From Desulfuromonadales bacterium (GTDB lineage: Bacteria; Desulfobacterota; Desulfuromonadia; Desulfuromonadales; Syntrophotaleaceae), in the NCBI GenBank assembly GCA_030154185.1, contig JASKKK010000019.1:1-43309 (forward strand): 43,309 nucleotides of DNA, read 5' to 3'. The notes beneath the pieces were generated by a model. The model saw nothing but the letters and a program-made list of their open reading frames with translations, searched no databases and had not been told where the DNA came from. Of this stretch, positions 24,739 through 33,825 are shown in pieces (the stretch's first letter is position 1; each line of letters starts with the position of its first letter). Both the position numbers and the translations under genes were made by a program.

Positions 24739-26937
24739 CTACAACATATCCAGCGGGTCGACATCGACTGTCAATCCCACCTTCCCGGGCAGGGTACGCC
24801 GCATCCCCGGCAAGCGGGTCAGGAGATGGCGCAGTGGAGGCCGTGTCGGCGCCTTGAGCAAAACCTGGTAGCGGTTCTTGCCCCGCAGTCGAGCCAGGGG
24901 ACAAGGCGCCGGACCGAGAACCTCGACGCCCAGCTTCGCCGCCGGCCCCGACAGCTGCGCAACCAGCTTTTGGGCCGCGGTTTCGACCTGTTCGCGCAAG
25001 ACTCCGGAAAAAACGCAGTTAACCAGAAAACCGAAGGGAGGGTATCCCAATTCCTGCCGCAGACGCAACTCCTCCCGGGCAAACCCTTCGTAATCATGGC
25101 GGACACTGCACTCCAGGGCAAAATGCTCGGGTGCATAGGTCTGCACATAGACCTTGCCGGGACGCTCGCCCCGACCTGCCCGCCCGGCAACCTGGGTAAG
25201 CAGGGTAAAAGCGCGCTCGGCCGCTCTGAAGTCCGGCAGATTCAGCAGGTTGTCCGTCTGCACCACTCCCACCAGCGTCACTCCCGGAAAATCGAGACCT
25301 TTGGCTACCATCTGCGTACCGACCAGCACATCGACAGCACCGTCCTCCATGGCTGTCACCATGGCTTGATGGGCCCCCTTGCGTCCCGTCGTATCCCGAT
25401 CCATGCGCGCGATGCGCGCCGCCGGTAACAGCTCCTGCAGTTCCTGTTCGAGGCGTTCGGTACCGGCACCTTCCGGCATGAGATTGGCCCCCTGACAGGA
25501 AGGACACTGGTCCGGAGGCTGGCGATGAAAATCACAATAGTTGCAACGCAGCTCCTTTTGCGCCAGATAGTAAGTCAGGGTGATATCGCAATGCGGACAG
25601 CGTAGCGTATCGCCGCAATCGGCGCATAGCAGATACGGAGCAAAGCCGCGCCGGTTCAGCAACAGCAGCGATTGTTCACCGCGTTCATAATTGGCGCTCA
25701 ACGCATCTTTGAGCAATGGCGCCAAGATACCCTCGGGCCGCTCTTGCGTCAGGTCGATCAATTCCACCTGCGGCATGGAACGGTTCATGACCCGCTCCGG
25801 CAACTCCAGGAAAGTGATTTTCCCCGAACAGGCACGCTGGAAAGTCGTCAAAGCGGGGGTGGCACTGCCGAGCAGGACCACGGCCTCTTCCATCTGCCCC
25901 CTCATTAAAGCCAGGTCCCGGGCGTGATAGCGGAAACCGTCGCCCTGCTTGTAACTCGACTCATGCTCTTCATCGACGATGACCATGCCCAGACGCTCAA
26001 GAGGCGCAAACACCGCGGATCGGGCACCGATAACGATATCGACCTCGCCGCGCGCCACGCTGCGCCAGGCATCGAAACGCTCTCCTGCCGAGAGTCCCGA
26101 GTGCAGCACCGCCAGGGTTGCGCGGCCACCGGCGAAACGAGCCCGGAACCGACTGACCAACTGGGGGGTCAGAGCTATTTCCGGCACCAGTACCAGAGCC
26201 TGCCGATCGGCCCGCAGCACCTGCTCGATAGCTCTAAGATAGACCTCGGTTTTGCCGCTGCCGGTAACTCCATGCAGCAGCATTTGCCGAAATCCCCCTT
26301 CACGCAAGGCCTGATCGATGACATTCAAGGCTTGAGACTGCGGCTCCGTCATTTCGACCTGGGTATCTGCGGCGGGCGGCATATCGGAAAAAGGGTCGCG
26401 CATCCGTTCCTGTTGCCCTTCCAGGACAAACCCTTTCTCCACGAGCGCTTTGAGACTGGCATGACAACCGGGAAACATTGTCGTCAATTCGCTTCGGGAA
26501 GCGCAACCCACCCGGTGCAGATAATCCAGCAGCTCGCGCTGGCGGGGTCCCCGCGGCGTGCCGGCAGCGGCTGAAGAACGGTAGATTCGCTCGGCAAGCG
26601 CCTTCACTTCGTTACCGCCTCCGGACAAACCGGCGGGCAAGGCCGTGCGTATCACTTCGCCTATGGGATATTGGTAATAGTCGGCAGCCCGGCGATAAAA
26701 CTTTTCCATAGCCGGCGGGAAAAGGGGTTCCGAGCCGAGAACTTCATGCACCGGCTTCAAGGCGTCCAACTTCCCCGGGCCCACCTCGAGCACGTAACCG
26801 ATGGCGGTTCGCCTGCCCAGCGGAACGCGCACCCGCATACCGCAACGCACCTCGGCTTCGAGAGACTCGGGCACCCGATAAGAAAGAAGGCGGTCCAGAG
26901 GCGCCGCTACGGCTATCTGTGCAATCAAACCATCCAT
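24739..26937 (-). CDS. priA: Primosomal protein N' (replication restart helicase PriA)
   Basis: 3'-5' DNA helicase that reloads the replisome at stalled forks. The 732-residue product has the N-terminal DNA-binding part (IAQIAVAAPLDRLLSYRVP), helicase Walker A GVTGSGKTEVY (about 220), the DEEH box (VIVDEEHESSYKQ) and a zinc region with eight Cys in four pairs (CADC, CPHC, CNYC, CPSC), then the motif V/VI region (VLVGTQMVAKGLDFPGVTLVG, QVAGRAGRG). The ATG at 26937 gives the family N-terminus; an in-frame codon at 26985 adds a non-homologous tail. It is divergent from the phosphoesterase gene. Confidence 0.95.
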   Translation of the reverse strand: MDGLIAQIAVAAPLDRLLSYRVPESLEAEVRCGMRVRVPLGRRTAIGYVLEVGPGKLDALKPVHEVLGSEPLFPPAMEKFYRRAADYYQYPIGEVIRTALPAGLSGGGNEVKALAERIYRSSAAAGTPRGPRQRELLDYLHRVGCASRSELTTMFPGCHASLKALVEKGFVLEGQQERMRDPFSDMPPAADTQVEMTEPQSQALNVIDQALREGGFRQMLLHGVTGSGKTEVYLRAIEQVLRADRQALVLVPEIALTPQLVSRFRARFAGGRATLAVLHSGLSAGERFDAWRSVARGEVDIVIGARSAVFAPLERLGMVIVDEEHESSYKQGDGFRYHARDLALMRGQMEEAVVLLGSATPALTTFQRACSGKITFLELPERVMNRSMPQVELIDLTQERPEGILAPLLKDALSANYERGEQSLLLLNRRGFAPYLLCADCGDTLRCPHCDITLTYYLAQKELRCNYCDFHRQPPDQCPSCQGANLMPEGAGTERLEQELQELLPAARIARMDRDTTGRKGAHQAMVTAMEDGAVDVLVGTQMVAKGLDFPGVTLVGVVQTDNLLNLPDFRAAERAFTLLTQVAGRAGRGERPGKVYVQTYAPEHFALECSVRHDYEGFAREELRLRQELGYPPFGFLVNCVFSGVLREQVETAAQKLVAQLSGPAAKLGVEVLGPAPCPLARLRGKNRYQVLLKAPTRPPLRHLLTRLPGMRRTLPGKVGLTVDVDPLDML

Positions 26938-27077
26938 AAAATCATGTTCCTGTGCTGCTAGACACGACGCTCGACTGCGAAGCAAAAGATACCAGCATGC
27001 AGGCCGGTTGCCCCGCCCGTCCGGTTATGGTACATGTTGACGGCGGTATAGCAGGCTCTCGAACCCAGGTCATAATC

Positions 27078-28001
27078 ATGCCTCCTTCCAAAAAAAACAT
27101 CCAGAACCCTTCGCGCCGCCGCTTCCTTCTCGGCGGAGCGATCATGCTGGGAGGATTCCTGACTGCCGACGTCACCTTGCGGCAGCCTCAGGACCTGAGG
27201 ATCGAAAAACACATCTTGCCTATGAAAAAAGTTCCGGAAGGCAGGGAATTGCGGCTGGTTCAGCTGTCCGACCTCCACCTGCGGACCTCGCAGGGCTACT
27301 TCGAAAGAGTGGCTCGAAAGGTCAGTGCCTTAAAGCCGGATATCATACTGCTTACCGGGGACTACCTCGAAGAAAACCGCAATCTGGCAGGAGTCCTCAA
27401 ATTTCTGCGCCGGCTGCGGGCGCCTGCAGGGATTTTCGCCGTCCAGGGAAACTGGGAATACTGGGCCCGACTCGAAGGGGAAAACCTGCGCCGGCAGTTC
27501 ACCAGAGCGGACACGACCCTGCTGCTCAACGAACGCCGCGACGTACAGGTAAACGGCCTGCGTCTATCGATATTGGGGGTCGATTATCCATCTCCCGGGG
27601 ATCAGGTCTCCCGACTGGTCAAAAAAGCGTCTTCTGAGCGGATCAATCTCATGATGTCCCATGTTCCGGCCTTCAATCATCAGTTACTCGACAAACATAT
27701 CGACCTGGTGCTGGCCGGGCACACCCATGGCGGGCAAGTCCGGATACCGCTGCTGCCCCCACTTTACCTGCCCCGCTTTTCCGGCTCCTTTGTCGCCGGT
27801 TTCTATCAGGCAGGCTGGGCCAAGGTCCCGCTTTACGTCAACCGCGGGCTGGGCACCAGCATGCTGCCGGTTCGCTTCCTGTGCCCCCCCGAGATAACCT
27901 TGTTCAGACTGGTTTCCCAAAAGCGGGATCATTCAGTCGCACAAAACAATCCTGCAAGAATTCCAGCTCCTTCATCAATACGGCAAAGCCCTCCCCGGTG
28001 A
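27078..28001 (+). CDS. Tat-exported metallophosphoesterase (YkuE-like)
   Basis: Calcineurin-fold phosphoesterase of 307 residues. A twin-arginine signal SRRRFLLGG (12-20) followed by a hydrophobic stretch implies Tat export, folded with its metals. Motifs: SDLHLR (Asp65, His67), GDY (Asp95), GNWEYW (Asn125), SHVP (His195) and AGHTHGG (His214, His216). In most relatives the third motif is GNH, so the usual catalytic His is Trp126 here, which may alter activity. The ATG at 27078 places the Tat motif at the N-terminus. The last 98 bases overlap the convergent DAHP synthase gene. Related proteins act on envelope phosphates or UDP-linked lipids, but the substrate is unknown. Confidence 0.87.
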   Translation: MPPSKKNIQNPSRRRFLLGGAIMLGGFLTADVTLRQPQDLRIEKHILPMKKVPEGRELRLVQLSDLHLRTSQGYFERVARKVSALKPDIILLTGDYLEENRNLAGVLKFLRRLRAPAGIFAVQGNWEYWARLEGENLRRQFTRADTTLLLNERRDVQVNGLRLSILGVDYPSPGDQVSRLVKKASSERINLMMSHVPAFNHQLLDKHIDLVLAGHTHGGQVRIPLLPPLYLPRFSGSFVAGFYQAGWAKVPLYVNRGLGTSMLPVRFLCPPEITLFRLVSQKRDHSVAQNNPARIPAPSSIRQSPPR

Positions 28002-28944
28002 GGCTCTGCGCACCGTCACACAAAGCCTGATCCGGAGATGGATGCACCTCGATCATCAAACCATGCGCACCGGCAGCCAACGCAGCACGCGACATGACCG
28101 GAACCAGGGCACGTCGCCCGGTGGCATGACTCGGATCGACAATGATCGGCAGATGACTCAAGGTTTTGACCAGAGGCACAACCGACAGGTCCAGCGTATT
28201 GCGGGTCGCGGTTTCGAAGGTACGGATTCCCCGTTCACATAAAATCAGCTGATCGTTGCCCTCGGCCACGACATATTCGGCCGCAGCGAGAAACTCCTCG
28301 ATGGTCGCACTCATGCCTCGCTTGAGCAAAACGGGGCAGCGCAAGCGCCCCACTTCCTTTAGCAGATCGAAATTCTGCATATTGCGGGCACCGATCTGCA
28401 GAAGGTCGGCATAGCGACAGGCCAGTTCCAATTGCTCGATCCGCATCACCTCGGTAACGACCGGCAGTCCGAACGCCTGCCCTGCGGCATGCAGATACCT
28501 GAGTCCTTCAGCCCCCAGCCCTTGAAATGAATGAGGACCCGTCCGGGGTTTAAATGCCCCGCCACGCAGGATTTGAGCTCCGGCTGCCTTGACCTGTCGA
28601 GCCGCCTTCATTATCTGCTCTTCGCTCTCGATGGAACAGGGGCCTGCCATGACCACTGGCGAACAGCCGTCGCCAACCGCCATATCACCGACTTTCACCA
28701 CCGTCGAGAGGGGATGAAAGTCTCGAGATACCATTTTGTACGGCTTGCTGACATGGATAACCTCCAGGACGCCGGGAAGATCCCGAATGGTCGCATCATC
28801 TACATATCCGCGATTGCCCAGCACACCGATGGCGGTACGCTCACCACCGGGAATCGGCTGAGCCGTCAGCCCCAAAGCGGCGACTGCCTGTTCCACGGCA
28901 CGAATCTGCTCTTCAGATGCGCTATGATGCATTACAATAAGCAT
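27904..28944 (-). CDS. aroF: 3-deoxy-7-phosphoheptulonate (DAHP) synthase
   Basis: First enzyme of the shikimate pathway: condenses phosphoenolpyruvate and erythrose 4-phosphate. The 346-residue product has an N-terminal ferredoxin-like regulatory domain (1-70) fused to the barrel, the type I-beta arrangement. Metal and substrate motifs are present: AGPCSIES (Cys103), [21 protein letters not shown], and [19 protein letters not shown] lies shortly before the ATG at 28944, so the longer in-frame start at 29034 is unlikely. The C-terminal segment runs about 98 bases into the convergent phosphoesterase gene. Feedback control by an aromatic amino acid through the N-terminal domain is known in relatives. 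Confidence 0.94.
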   Translation of the reverse strand: MLIVMHHSASEEQIRAVEQAVAALGLTAQPIPGGERTAIGVLGNRGYVDDATIRDLPGVLEVIHVSKPYKMVSRDFHPLSTVVKVGDMAVGDGCSPVVMAGPCSIESEEQIMKAARQVKAAGAQILRGGAFKPRTGPHSFQGLGAEGLRYLHAAGQAFGLPVVTEVMRIEQLELACRYADLLQIGARNMQNFDLLKEVGRLRCPVLLKRGMSATIEEFLAAAEYVVAEGNDQLILCERGIRTFETATRNTLDLSVVPLVKTLSHLPIIVDPSHATGRRALVPVMSRAALAAGAHGLMIEVHPSPDQALCDGAQSLTGEGFAVLMKELEFLQDCFVRLNDPAFGKPV

Positions 28945-29200
28945 AAAAGCCTCCTTGACGGCTTCATGGAAATTTTCCGACGCCCCATGCTGGCGCAACA
29001 GAACAGTCGGAACGCGTTTCAGCCTTGCGTTCAACAGGAATCCCGAATGAAAATCAGCCTAGCTTCTGAAGCAATGAAAAACAACTTTTTTCTGCTTTGG
29101 ATGCCGTCTCCGGACATGGCTTACATCACCAAAAAATCCTTGCCAAACCATAACCGGAGGGATATTCTAAGAACTTTTCCAAATAAAACGGGACACAGCC

Positions 29201-29899
29201 ATGACTCAGCGCATGATCGAGATAAAATCTGCTTTGTTCCTCAGAGAAGAGGATTTGTCGTCGCCGGCGGATTTCTCCGCGATATTCGGAAACCCAAACC
29301 CCCTGGTCCTGGAGATCGGCTGCGGCATAGGAGATTTCGTTACGCAACTCGCCGCCGAAGCGCCGGAGCGGAATTATCTCGCCATCGACATATATAACAA
29401 AGGCTGCAGCAAAACCTGCAAAAAGCTCGAACAGGAAAACATCGCCAATGTGCGCGTCATGCGCATCGAGGCCCGCTACCTGCTGGATCGCTTTCTGACG
29501 ACGGAAAACCTGGCAGCCGTTTATATTAACTGCCCGGATCCCTGGCCGAAAAAACGTCACCGGAAAAGGCGCCTGGTCAATCGCTCGTTTCTACAAACCT
29601 TGCTGCACTACCTGAAACCCGGAGGAGAATTTTATTTCAGCAGTGATGTGGCCGACTATGCTCATGAAGTTGCCGATCAGCTTGAACAGATCGATGGGTT
29701 TGAAAACCGACTGGCCACTCCCATAGCCTTCGACCTCACAGGGTACCCCCGGTCGAAATACATGCGTCGTTTCCTGGCCAAGGACCAGCCCATCCACTTT
29801 ATTCATCAGCGCAAAGACCCGCGGCACAGCTCCGCCCCCGCCCCGCCGCCCGCCGCTCAAAGGGGCTTTCGCGCCGCCTGGAGCAGTAATCATGGCTGA
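29201..29899 (+). CDS. trmB: tRNA (guanine-N7-)-methyltransferase
   Basis: Methylates N7 of G46 in the tRNA variable loop using S-adenosylmethionine. The 232-residue product has the SAM motif VLEIGCGIGDF (36-46), the acidic ribose-binding LAIDIYNKG, and the TrmB motif INCPDPWPKKRHRKRRLVN (about 109-127), with the late TGYPRSKYMRRF. The last 25 residues are Pro/Ala-rich and outside the fold. The gene overlaps the truD start by eight bases, so the two tRNA-modification genes are translationally coupled. Confidence 0.94.
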   Translation: MTQRMIEIKSALFLREEDLSSPADFSAIFGNPNPLVLEIGCGIGDFVTQLAAEAPERNYLAIDIYNKGCSKTCKKLEQENIANVRVMRIEARYLLDRFLTTENLAAVYINCPDPWPKKRHRKRRLVNRSFLQTLLHYLKPGGEFYFSSDVADYAHEVADQLEQIDGFENRLATPIAFDLTGYPRSKYMRRFLAKDQPIHFIHQRKDPRHSSAPAPPPAAQRGFRAAWSSNHG

Positions 29900-31103
29900 C
29901 TTTCTGACCGCAAAGATCCCCGGTACCGGCGGCGACATCAAAACCTGCCCGGACGACTTCCTGGTCGAAGAACTTCCCCTCTATCCCACCTGCGGTGAGG
30001 GTGAACATCTTTACCTCGAGGTGGAAAAGCGCGGCATCACAACTTTCGAACTGCTCAAACGCATCGCCAATGCCCTCCAGGTTGACGAGCGCACCATGGG
30101 GTATGCCGGCCTAAAGGACGCCCAGGCCGTCACGCGACAGTTCATTTCCTTAACCGGCTGCTCCGCCGATAAAGCCCTTGCACTTCGGCTGGACAACATT
30201 CGCATCCTTTCGGCGCGCAGGCACCGCAACAAACTGCGCCTTGGACACCTGGCCGGCAATCGTTTTACGATCACCATCCGGAATGTCGACAGCGGCGCCC
30301 TGGAAAGGGTCCGCGACATACTGCATATCCTGAAAATGACCGGAGTGCCGAATTTCTTTGGCGAACAGCGCTATGGAGCCTTGGGTAATTCCCACCTTAC
30401 GGGACGGGCGATCGTGCAAAAGGACTTTGCCCGAGCTGCATCCTGCATTATCGGCAACCCCGATCGAATAACCCATCCGGAATGGCGGCAGGCGGCCATT
30501 CTGTACGCACAAAATCGTTTAACCGAGGCTCAAGAGATCATGCCCCGCCGCATGCGCAACGAACACAACCTGATCCGCCGCATGCGCCGGGGGAGCAGTC
30601 CTGAAGAGGCGGTACGTCGCTTACCGGGCAAACTGCTGCGCCTCTACCTTTCGGCCTATCAATCCCATCTGTTCGATCGGCTGGTTGCCATGCGCCTGGA
30701 CAGCATTGACACCCTTTGGGCCGGCGACCTGGCTTACAAACACGACAATGGTGCCTGTTTTCTGGTCACCGACCCGGCAACGGAGCAACCCCGGGCCGAC
30801 CGTCTCGAAATCAGTCCCACGGCTCCCATGGTGGGCCACAAAGTAAGGATGGCCGAGGCGCAAGCCGGCATCCTGGAACAGGCACTGCTTGCCAAGGAAG
30901 GCATCCGCCCCGAAGACTTTCGAGTCGGAAAAGGCCTTTCCATGCCGGGAGAGCGCCGACCACTTAGAATTCCCATATCCGCGATTACGACTAACCAGCA
31001 GGACGACCGGTTGACCTTGTCGTTTGCACTGCCCAAAGGAAGTTTTGCTACCACCGTTCTACGGGAAGTCATGAAATCCCCTGAGCCAGCTCGCATACGA
31101 TAA
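29892..31103 (+). CDS. truD: tRNA pseudouridine(13) synthase
   Basis: Converts U13 in the D-loop of certain tRNAs to pseudouridine. The 403-residue product has the TruD signature YAGLKDAQAVTRQ with the catalytic Asp76, preceded by the N-terminal PDDFLVEELP strand, and later GHLAGNRFTITIRN and GVPNFFGEQRYG, both conserved in TruD. The TRUD insertion domain lies between about 150 and 310. Length is a little above the E. coli enzyme. It overlaps trmB by eight bases in another frame, so it is the second gene of a two-gene tRNA-modification operon. Confidence 0.95.
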   Translation: MADFLTAKIPGTGGDIKTCPDDFLVEELPLYPTCGEGEHLYLEVEKRGITTFELLKRIANALQVDERTMGYAGLKDAQAVTRQFISLTGCSADKALALRLDNIRILSARRHRNKLRLGHLAGNRFTITIRNVDSGALERVRDILHILKMTGVPNFFGEQRYGALGNSHLTGRAIVQKDFARAASCIIGNPDRITHPEWRQAAILYAQNRLTEAQEIMPRRMRNEHNLIRRMRRGSSPEEAVRRLPGKLLRLYLSAYQSHLFDRLVAMRLDSIDTLWAGDLAYKHDNGACFLVTDPATEQPRADRLEISPTAPMVGHKVRMAEAQAGILEQALLAKEGIRPEDFRVGKGLSMPGERRPLRIPISAITTNQQDDRLTLSFALPKGSFATTVLREVMKSPEPARIR

Positions 31104-31198
31104 TTTGGCCTGATACTTGCTGTTGAAGTCCCGATAAAAAACATCGTCTTCCGTTCGGGCGACGCCAAAAAAAAACCCTTCTATCCCGACGGTTGAGG

Positions 31199-31227
31199 TT
31201 GACTTCTATAAAACATAGTTTTATATT
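31199..31227 (+). promoter_or_regulatory. Promoter with embedded operator upstream of the IclR-family gene
   Basis: TTGACT (31199-31204), a 17-base spacer and TATATT (31222-31227) form a good sigma-70 promoter. Inside it lies the perfect inverted repeat TATAAAAC-ATA-GTTTTATA (31207-31225), overlapping the -10 box. A regulator bound there would block RNA polymerase, as expected for autorepression. The transcript leader would be about 160 bases. Confidence 0.65.
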
Positions 31228-31348
31228 CAAAAAAACCTGTTAATTCGCCCCAAGAAAAAGCCTTCAAGAGCACCGCCGCAATCGGTTTCAAAAACGCCCG
31301 AAAAGCGGCGTTCCTTGTTTGGACACGCTGTCCTTTATTTTCATCAAA

Positions 31349-31371
31349 CCGGCCGATAGCCGGAGTTTTTT
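31349..31371 (+). terminator. Hairpin with U tract in the IclR-family leader
   Basis: CCGGC (31349-31353) pairs with GCCGG (31359-31363), followed by AGTTTTTT. It lies 20 bases before the iclR-type start, inside the expected leader. It may be a leader terminator or attenuator; a second hairpin AACGCC/GGCGTT lies upstream of it. Confidence 0.45.
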
Positions 31372-31391
31372 ATCCAAGAGGGACCTGAAAC

Positions 31392-32177
31392 ATGGCAAAA
31401 AAAGAAAAATCCGAGTATATGATTCAAGCGGTATCGCACGCCCTCGACCTGCTTGAACAGTTTCACAGCGACGAGGTTGACGAACTTGGCGTTACCGAGT
31501 TGAGCAAGCGTCTTAGACTGCATAAAAACAATGTTTTCCGCCTGCTTGCGACCCTCGAGTCGCGCGGATACATAGAGCAGAACAAAGTGACGGAAAACTA
31601 CCGGTTGGGACTCAAGTCCCTCGAGCTCGGCCAAACCTTCATCAAAAAGATGGGCTTGCTGCATCAGGCCAAGCCGGTTCTCGATGAAATGGTGGAAGAC
31701 TGCAACGAAACATCCTACCTGGCGATTTTCAAGGAAGGCCACATCGTCTACCTGGATGTTGTGGAAACCCACCTGACGGTGCGCGTCGTCTCCCGGGTCG
31801 GGTCGCGGCTTCCCGCCTACGCAACCGCTGCCGGAAAGGTCCACCTGGCCTTCATGTCGGAAGAGGAGCTCGACAACCTGTTGCCCGAGGACCTCAAGGC
31901 ATATACCGAATACACCATCACCGATCGCAAAAAACTCAAGGAAAACCTCAAGCAGGTTGCCGAACAAGGTTATGCTCTCGACAATGAAGAGCTGGATCTC
32001 GGGGTTCGTTGCGTCGCGGCCCCGATTCGCGACTACACCCGCCGGATCATCGGCTCCCTGAGCATCTCCGGACCATCCATTCGCTTTACCGATGAGCGCA
32101 TCGAAAAGGAGCTCATGCCTCTGGTTGTGAAGGCGGCGGATGAACTTTCCAGCCGGTTGGGCTTTCACAAAAGCTGA
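31392..32177 (+). CDS. IclR-family transcriptional regulator
   Basis: DNA-binding regulator of 261 residues. The N-terminal winged helix (about 8-70) shows LGVTELSKRLRLHKNNVFRLLATLESRGYIEQ, and the C-terminal effector domain (about 85-258) shows GSRLPAYATAAGKVHLAFM and a late RCVAAPIRDYTRRIIGSLSISGP, both typical of IclR. The effector is unknown, usually a small organic acid. GAGGGAC lies shortly before the ATG. The promoter carries a perfect inverted repeat that is probably its own operator. Downstream is an unrelated-looking esterase gene on the same strand, 120 bases away with a possible hairpin between. Confidence 0.92.
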   Translation: MAKKEKSEYMIQAVSHALDLLEQFHSDEVDELGVTELSKRLRLHKNNVFRLLATLESRGYIEQNKVTENYRLGLKSLELGQTFIKKMGLLHQAKPVLDEMVEDCNETSYLAIFKEGHIVYLDVVETHLTVRVVSRVGSRLPAYATAAGKVHLAFMSEEELDNLLPEDLKAYTEYTITDRKKLKENLKQVAEQGYALDNEELDLGVRCVAAPIRDYTRRIIGSLSISGPSIRFTDERIEKELMPLVVKAADELSSRLGFHKS

Positions 32178-32232
32178 GCAGAATTCGCGTCGCCGGAATC
32201 CCGTCGACGACGTGTTCATTGATGCACCATAG

Positions 32233-32282
32233 CGAGCCGTTTTTCCTGTTGCAGAATGTAACATGAAAGGCGGCTCGTTCCT
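32233..32282 (+). terminator. Possible hairpin terminator after the IclR-family gene
   Basis: CGAGCCG (32233-32239) pairs with CGGCTCG (32271-32277), with an inner TGTT/AACA stem, followed by TTCCTT. The T tract is weak, so termination is uncertain. Confidence 0.35.
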
Positions 32283-32297
32283 TATGGCAGGGCAATC

Positions 32298-33095
32298 ATG
32301 TTCCGACACAAAAAAAGTCCTTCAGCGTATTCCGTAACACATCAGGGAAACAAAGCATTTCACCTTTATCCATCCGTCCCGGGAAAAGCCGGCATTCTCC
32401 TTATACATGGTTTCACCGCCTCTCCCTGGGAGATGCGCCCCCTCGGAGAGATCCTCTGCCGGGCTGGCTATACGGTTGCAGCCGTGCGCCTGCCTGGTCA
32501 CGGAACAGCCCCCGAAGACCTTAGTCAGCGGCGCTACGAAGAATGGATCGAGGCAGCCCGCCGGACCTGCGACACCCTGCAGCAGGAAAACGACCACGTG
32601 CATGCCATGGGCATAAGCACCGGCGCCCTGGTATCGGTGGCCCTTGCTTCCGAACAACACCTTTCCAGCCTGATATTGTTGTCGCCCTTTCTGGCCATGC
32701 GACACCGCCTGGCCCCTTTTACCGGCGCACTACGCCACGTCCGAAAGTACCAGTCTCGGGAACTGCCTGATCACCTGACCGACTTCTACTATGACCGGCG
32801 CCCCCTCAACGGCGTTTATCAGATTTGCAGACTCATCCGCCACGTACGCCCTGTCCTGCCCCGTATCACTACCCCCACGCTGGCCGTCAATGCCCTCGGA
32901 GATCGAACGGTCAAATTCGCCAGCGGCTACGATCTGTTCCTTCGCCTGGGAAGCCCGCGCAAAGAATACCACCTTTTCGGTCCGCAGACCGGCCACGGCC
33001 TGGCTACCCCGGACCATCCATCATGGCAAGCCATGCTCGACCTCATTCAACGCTTTCTGAGGGACATGGATCACCTTCAGTCGCACCGCGGCTAA
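32298..33095 (+). CDS. Alpha/beta hydrolase, carboxylesterase-like (Est30 type)
   Basis: Cytosolic serine hydrolase of 265 residues. The fold is shown by LLIHGFTASPWEMRPLGE (oxyanion-hole HGF), RLPGHGTAPEDL, the nucleophile elbow MGISTGA with Ser107, an Asp in NALGDRTV (about 201) and the catalytic His in TGHGLATP (about 232). This arrangement is that of short-chain carboxylesterases and monoacylglycerol lipases. The substrate is unknown. The final 53 bases overlap the 3' end of the convergent coaE gene. It may be co-transcribed with the IclR-family gene, but the 120-base gap and a hairpin argue for at least partial separation. Confidence 0.85.
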   Translation: MFRHKKSPSAYSVTHQGNKAFHLYPSVPGKAGILLIHGFTASPWEMRPLGEILCRAGYTVAAVRLPGHGTAPEDLSQRRYEEWIEAARRTCDTLQQENDHVHAMGISTGALVSVALASEQHLSSLILLSPFLAMRHRLAPFTGALRHVRKYQSRELPDHLTDFYYDRRPLNGVYQICRLIRHVRPVLPRITTPTLAVNALGDRTVKFASGYDLFLRLGSPRKEYHLFGPQTGHGLATPDHPSWQAMLDLIQRFLRDMDHLQSHRG

Positions 33096-33678
33096 GCCGC
33101 GCCATCAGAGCCTTTACCTGCCTACGCGCGTCTTCCAGGGAACCGTTATTATCGATAACATAGTCCGCACGCGCCACTTTAAGGCTCAAAGGCATCTGTG
33201 AATCCATGCGCGATCTGGCCGCTTGTTTATCGAGCCCGTCTCGGGCCATCAGGCGCTTCAACTGCAAAGCCTCATCGACCGCCACGACGACCACCGCATC
33301 GACCTGTGCATCGCCACCGGATTCAAAGAGCAAAGGAGCGTCATACACAACGATACGCGCCTTTTGTTGCGCCAAAGCCTGAAATCTTTGTCGTGCCAGG
33401 TCGGCGATGGCCGGATGCGTTATGCGATCGAGTTCCTGGCGTGCCTGTTTGTCGGAAAAAATTCTTTTCGCCAGCCGCGGACGATCCAGAGAACCGTCGC
33501 TGCGCAGCACATCGACTCCGAAACGCTCAGCGATGCGAGCGAGAATATGCGAGCCGGGTCGTACAATCTCCCTGGCGAGCTCATCCGCACTCACCACCTC
33601 GGCCCCCAGATCACCAAACATCCTTGCCACAACGCTCTTACCGCTGCCGATACCGCCTGTCAATCCCAGAACCAGCAT
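33043..33678 (-). CDS. coaE: Dephospho-CoA kinase
   Basis: Last enzyme of coenzyme A synthesis: phosphorylates the 3' hydroxyl of dephospho-CoA with ATP. The 211-residue product begins MLVLGLTGGIGSGKSVVARMF with the P-loop at 8-15, followed by VVSADELAREIVRPG (catalytic Asp), ITHPAIADLAR and IVVYDAPLLFESG, and DYVIDNNGS near the C-terminus, all family motifs. AAAGGAG lies shortly before the ATG at 33678; the in-frame start at 33804 adds 42 unrelated residues. The 3' end overlaps the convergent esterase gene by 53 bases. Confidence 0.95.
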   Translation of the reverse strand: MLVLGLTGGIGSGKSVVARMFGDLGAEVVSADELAREIVRPGSHILARIAERFGVDVLRSDGSLDRPRLAKRIFSDKQARQELDRITHPAIADLARQRFQALAQQKARIVVYDAPLLFESGGDAQVDAVVVVAVDEALQLKRLMARDGLDKQAARSRMDSQMPLSLKVARADYVIDNNGSLEDARRQVKALMARLSRGATEGDPCPSESVE

Positions 33679-33825
33679 GCTTTCTCCTTTGCAAAACGAA
33701 TCGACTCGTCCTCCTGCTGCAAAAACCTTATTTCTTGCGCCATAAAAGCTATTTACAAGCTGCTCGCGAAGCGATAAGGTAGAGTTTCGTAAGAAAACCC
33801 ACATGTCCTCCTGGAATGAAGTTGC

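Noticed and set aside
27050-27080. GGGTTCGAGAGC on the minus strand, resembling a tRNA T-arm
   Set aside because: The stem does not pair, and no acceptor, D or anticodon arms fit around it.
33198-33782. Long plus-strand open frames opposite coaE
   Set aside because: They are antisense shadows of coaE, which has a clear P-loop and ribosome binding site.
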